This document shows positions 63,152 to 64,000 of a stretch of 64,000 nucleotides of DNA, piece by piece; position 1 is the stretch's first letter; every line of letters begins with the position of its first letter. A program made the position numbers and the translations under genes. The notes beneath the pieces were generated by a model that saw only the letters and a list, made by a program, of their open reading frames with translations, was not told the DNA's origin and did no database searches. This DNA is from Rosistilla ulvae (GTDB lineage Bacteria; Planctomycetota; Planctomycetia; Pirellulales; Pirellulaceae), in NCBI RefSeq assembly GCF_007741475.1, contig NZ_CP036261.1, positions 5,395,798 to 5,459,797 of the forward strand. The letters are read 5' to 3'.

Positions 63152-64000
63152 TCAGCTTGTGACTTTATTGCGCGATAGGATTTGCCCACCGATGTTGATC
63201 ACTAACACGATCATCACCAGCACGAGAGCGGCTGCCCAAGCGAGTTCAATTTGATTCTCGAAAGGAACGCCAGAGAAATTGAAGATCAGCACCGCCAGAG
63301 AAGCCGTCGGATCCATCAACGCCAACTCGCCATCTTGTACGATCCAGTAGTTGCTGTTGAGCGCCGTGAACAACAGCGGAGCGGTTTCGCCAGCGGCACG
63401 CGCCACGGCCAACATCACTCCAGTTAACAGCCCCGGCAGTGCCGTGGGCAGAATCACTTTCCAAACGACTTGTGTTTGCGTCGCACCCATCCCGATCGCC
63501 GCTTCTTTCATGCGGTGCGGGACCATCTTGATCGCCTCTTCCGCAGTCAACATCACGATCGGCAGCATTAGAATCGAAAGGGCGATGCCGCCAGCCGGAG
63601 CCGAATAGGTCCCCGTGACCAAGACGACGGCCGCATAGGCGAACACGCCAGCCAAAATCGACGGGAATCCGGTCAACAACTTGGCACAGAACCGGACCGC
63701 CGACGCCGTCTTGCTGCCGCTGCCAAATTCCGCCAGGAACAGAGCGGCCAAAACGCCAAAGGGAACACTGATCAAGATCGCGATCCCAACCATCAACAGC
63801 GTCCCCACGATCGCGTTGCCAAACCCACCTCCGCTTTCAAAAGCCGATGGAGGTGTTTCGGTCAGCAAGCTCAGACTCAACCGCTTCCCACCGCGCCAGA
63901 TCAGCATGAACAGCACAGAGAACAAAGGGATGCAAGCGACAACCGTCACAACCCCAGTCAGGATGCTGAGTGCTGAACTGAAAAATGTGCGTGGGTGACG
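63152..64000 (-). CDS. pstA: phosphate ABC transporter permease PstA, N-terminus outside window
   Basis: The frame stays open to base 64000 (upstream codons read [20 protein letters not shown]), so the start lies beyond the edge; GTG at 63949 is only an internal possibility. At least 282 residues are visible. Six hydrophobic segments, with [20 protein letters not shown] and [20 protein letters not shown] (the EAA loop that contacts the ATPase). It ends with [16 protein letters not shown]. Partner of PstB; pstC and pstS are expected outside the window. Confidence 0.95.
   Translation of the reverse strand, partial: RHPRTFFSSALSILTGVVTVVACIPLFSVLFMLIWRGGKRLSLSLLTETPPSAFESGGGFGNAIVGTLLMVGIAILISVPFGVLAALFLAEFGSGSKTASAVRFCAKLLTGFPSILAGVFAYAAVVLVTGTYSAPAGGIALSILMLPIVMLTAEEAIKMVPHRMKEAAIGMGATQTQVVWKVILPTALPGLLTGVMLAVARAAGETAPLLFTALNSNYWIVQDGELALMDPTASLAVLIFNFSGVPFENQIELAWAAALVLVMIVLVINIGGQILSRNKVTS

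Overview
The window looks like a chromosomal segment of a planctomycete of the Pirellulales (Rhodopirellula/Rosistilla-like). Basis: six DUF1559 prepilin-type proteins with almost identical [13 protein letters not shown] leaders, many small lipoproteins with a carboxypeptidase-regulatory-like fold, a formylglycine-type sulfatase, exo-sialidase-type proteins, a planctomycete-style cytochrome c/copper fusion, frequent TTG starts and moderately high GC. This assignment is by inspection; no database search was run. No rRNA, CRISPR array or intact insertion sequence is visible. There is one tRNA.

Layout. 1-7 kb: a C25 (gingipain-like) protease cut by the window edge, a DUF3127 protein with an SSB-like tail, two unknown genes, dapA, xseA and a 2Fe-2S ferredoxin. 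7-13 kb: a translationally coupled operon, RDD / SpoIIM-like / membrane protein / DUF4129 / DUF4350 / MoxR ATPase, followed by a 1340-residue protein of unknown function and tRNA-Lys(CTT) with its own promoter and terminator. 18-20 kb: a DUF1559 + lipoprotein pair. 20-30 kb: U32 peptidase-family (RNA hydroxylation type) protein, GlgX, a sialidase-like protein, miaB coupled to a tiny membrane protein, and a lethal-factor-like metallopeptidase. 30-37 kb: a double-VWA membrane protein and an operon PepSY-TM / DUF2271 / DUF4198 / CysJ-like flavoprotein that looks like a metal or electron-transfer module, with a Fur-like palindrome upstream. 38-48 kb: an orphan ABC ATPase, a DUF1559 gene, a Fes-like esterase lipoprotein, then three consecutive DUF1559 + lipoprotein cassettes, two of them clearly recent duplicates.

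48-57 kb is a carbohydrate locus: a sulfatase, then a divergent unit. Leftward it reads lipoprotein, uxuA-like mannonate dehydratase and an SDR oxidoreductase. Rightward it reads GntR/FCD regulator, DUF1559, a GH10-like glycosidase-fold protein and a sialidase-like protein. Two near-identical TNGTNNACN(A/G) sites sit in the shared promoter region. 57-64 kb: a CoxE-like VWA protein, a redoxin / cytochrome c / copper-monooxygenase / EF-hand fusion, a thioredoxin lipoprotein, a LuxR-type regulator, and pstB-pstA (pstA runs off the right edge).

Most interesting for follow-up: the four-domain redox fusion with its neighbours; the RDD-to-MoxR operon that lacks its usual DUF58 partner but is followed by a giant orphan protein; the duplicated DUF1559/lipoprotein cassettes; and the GntR-centred glycan/uronate locus.
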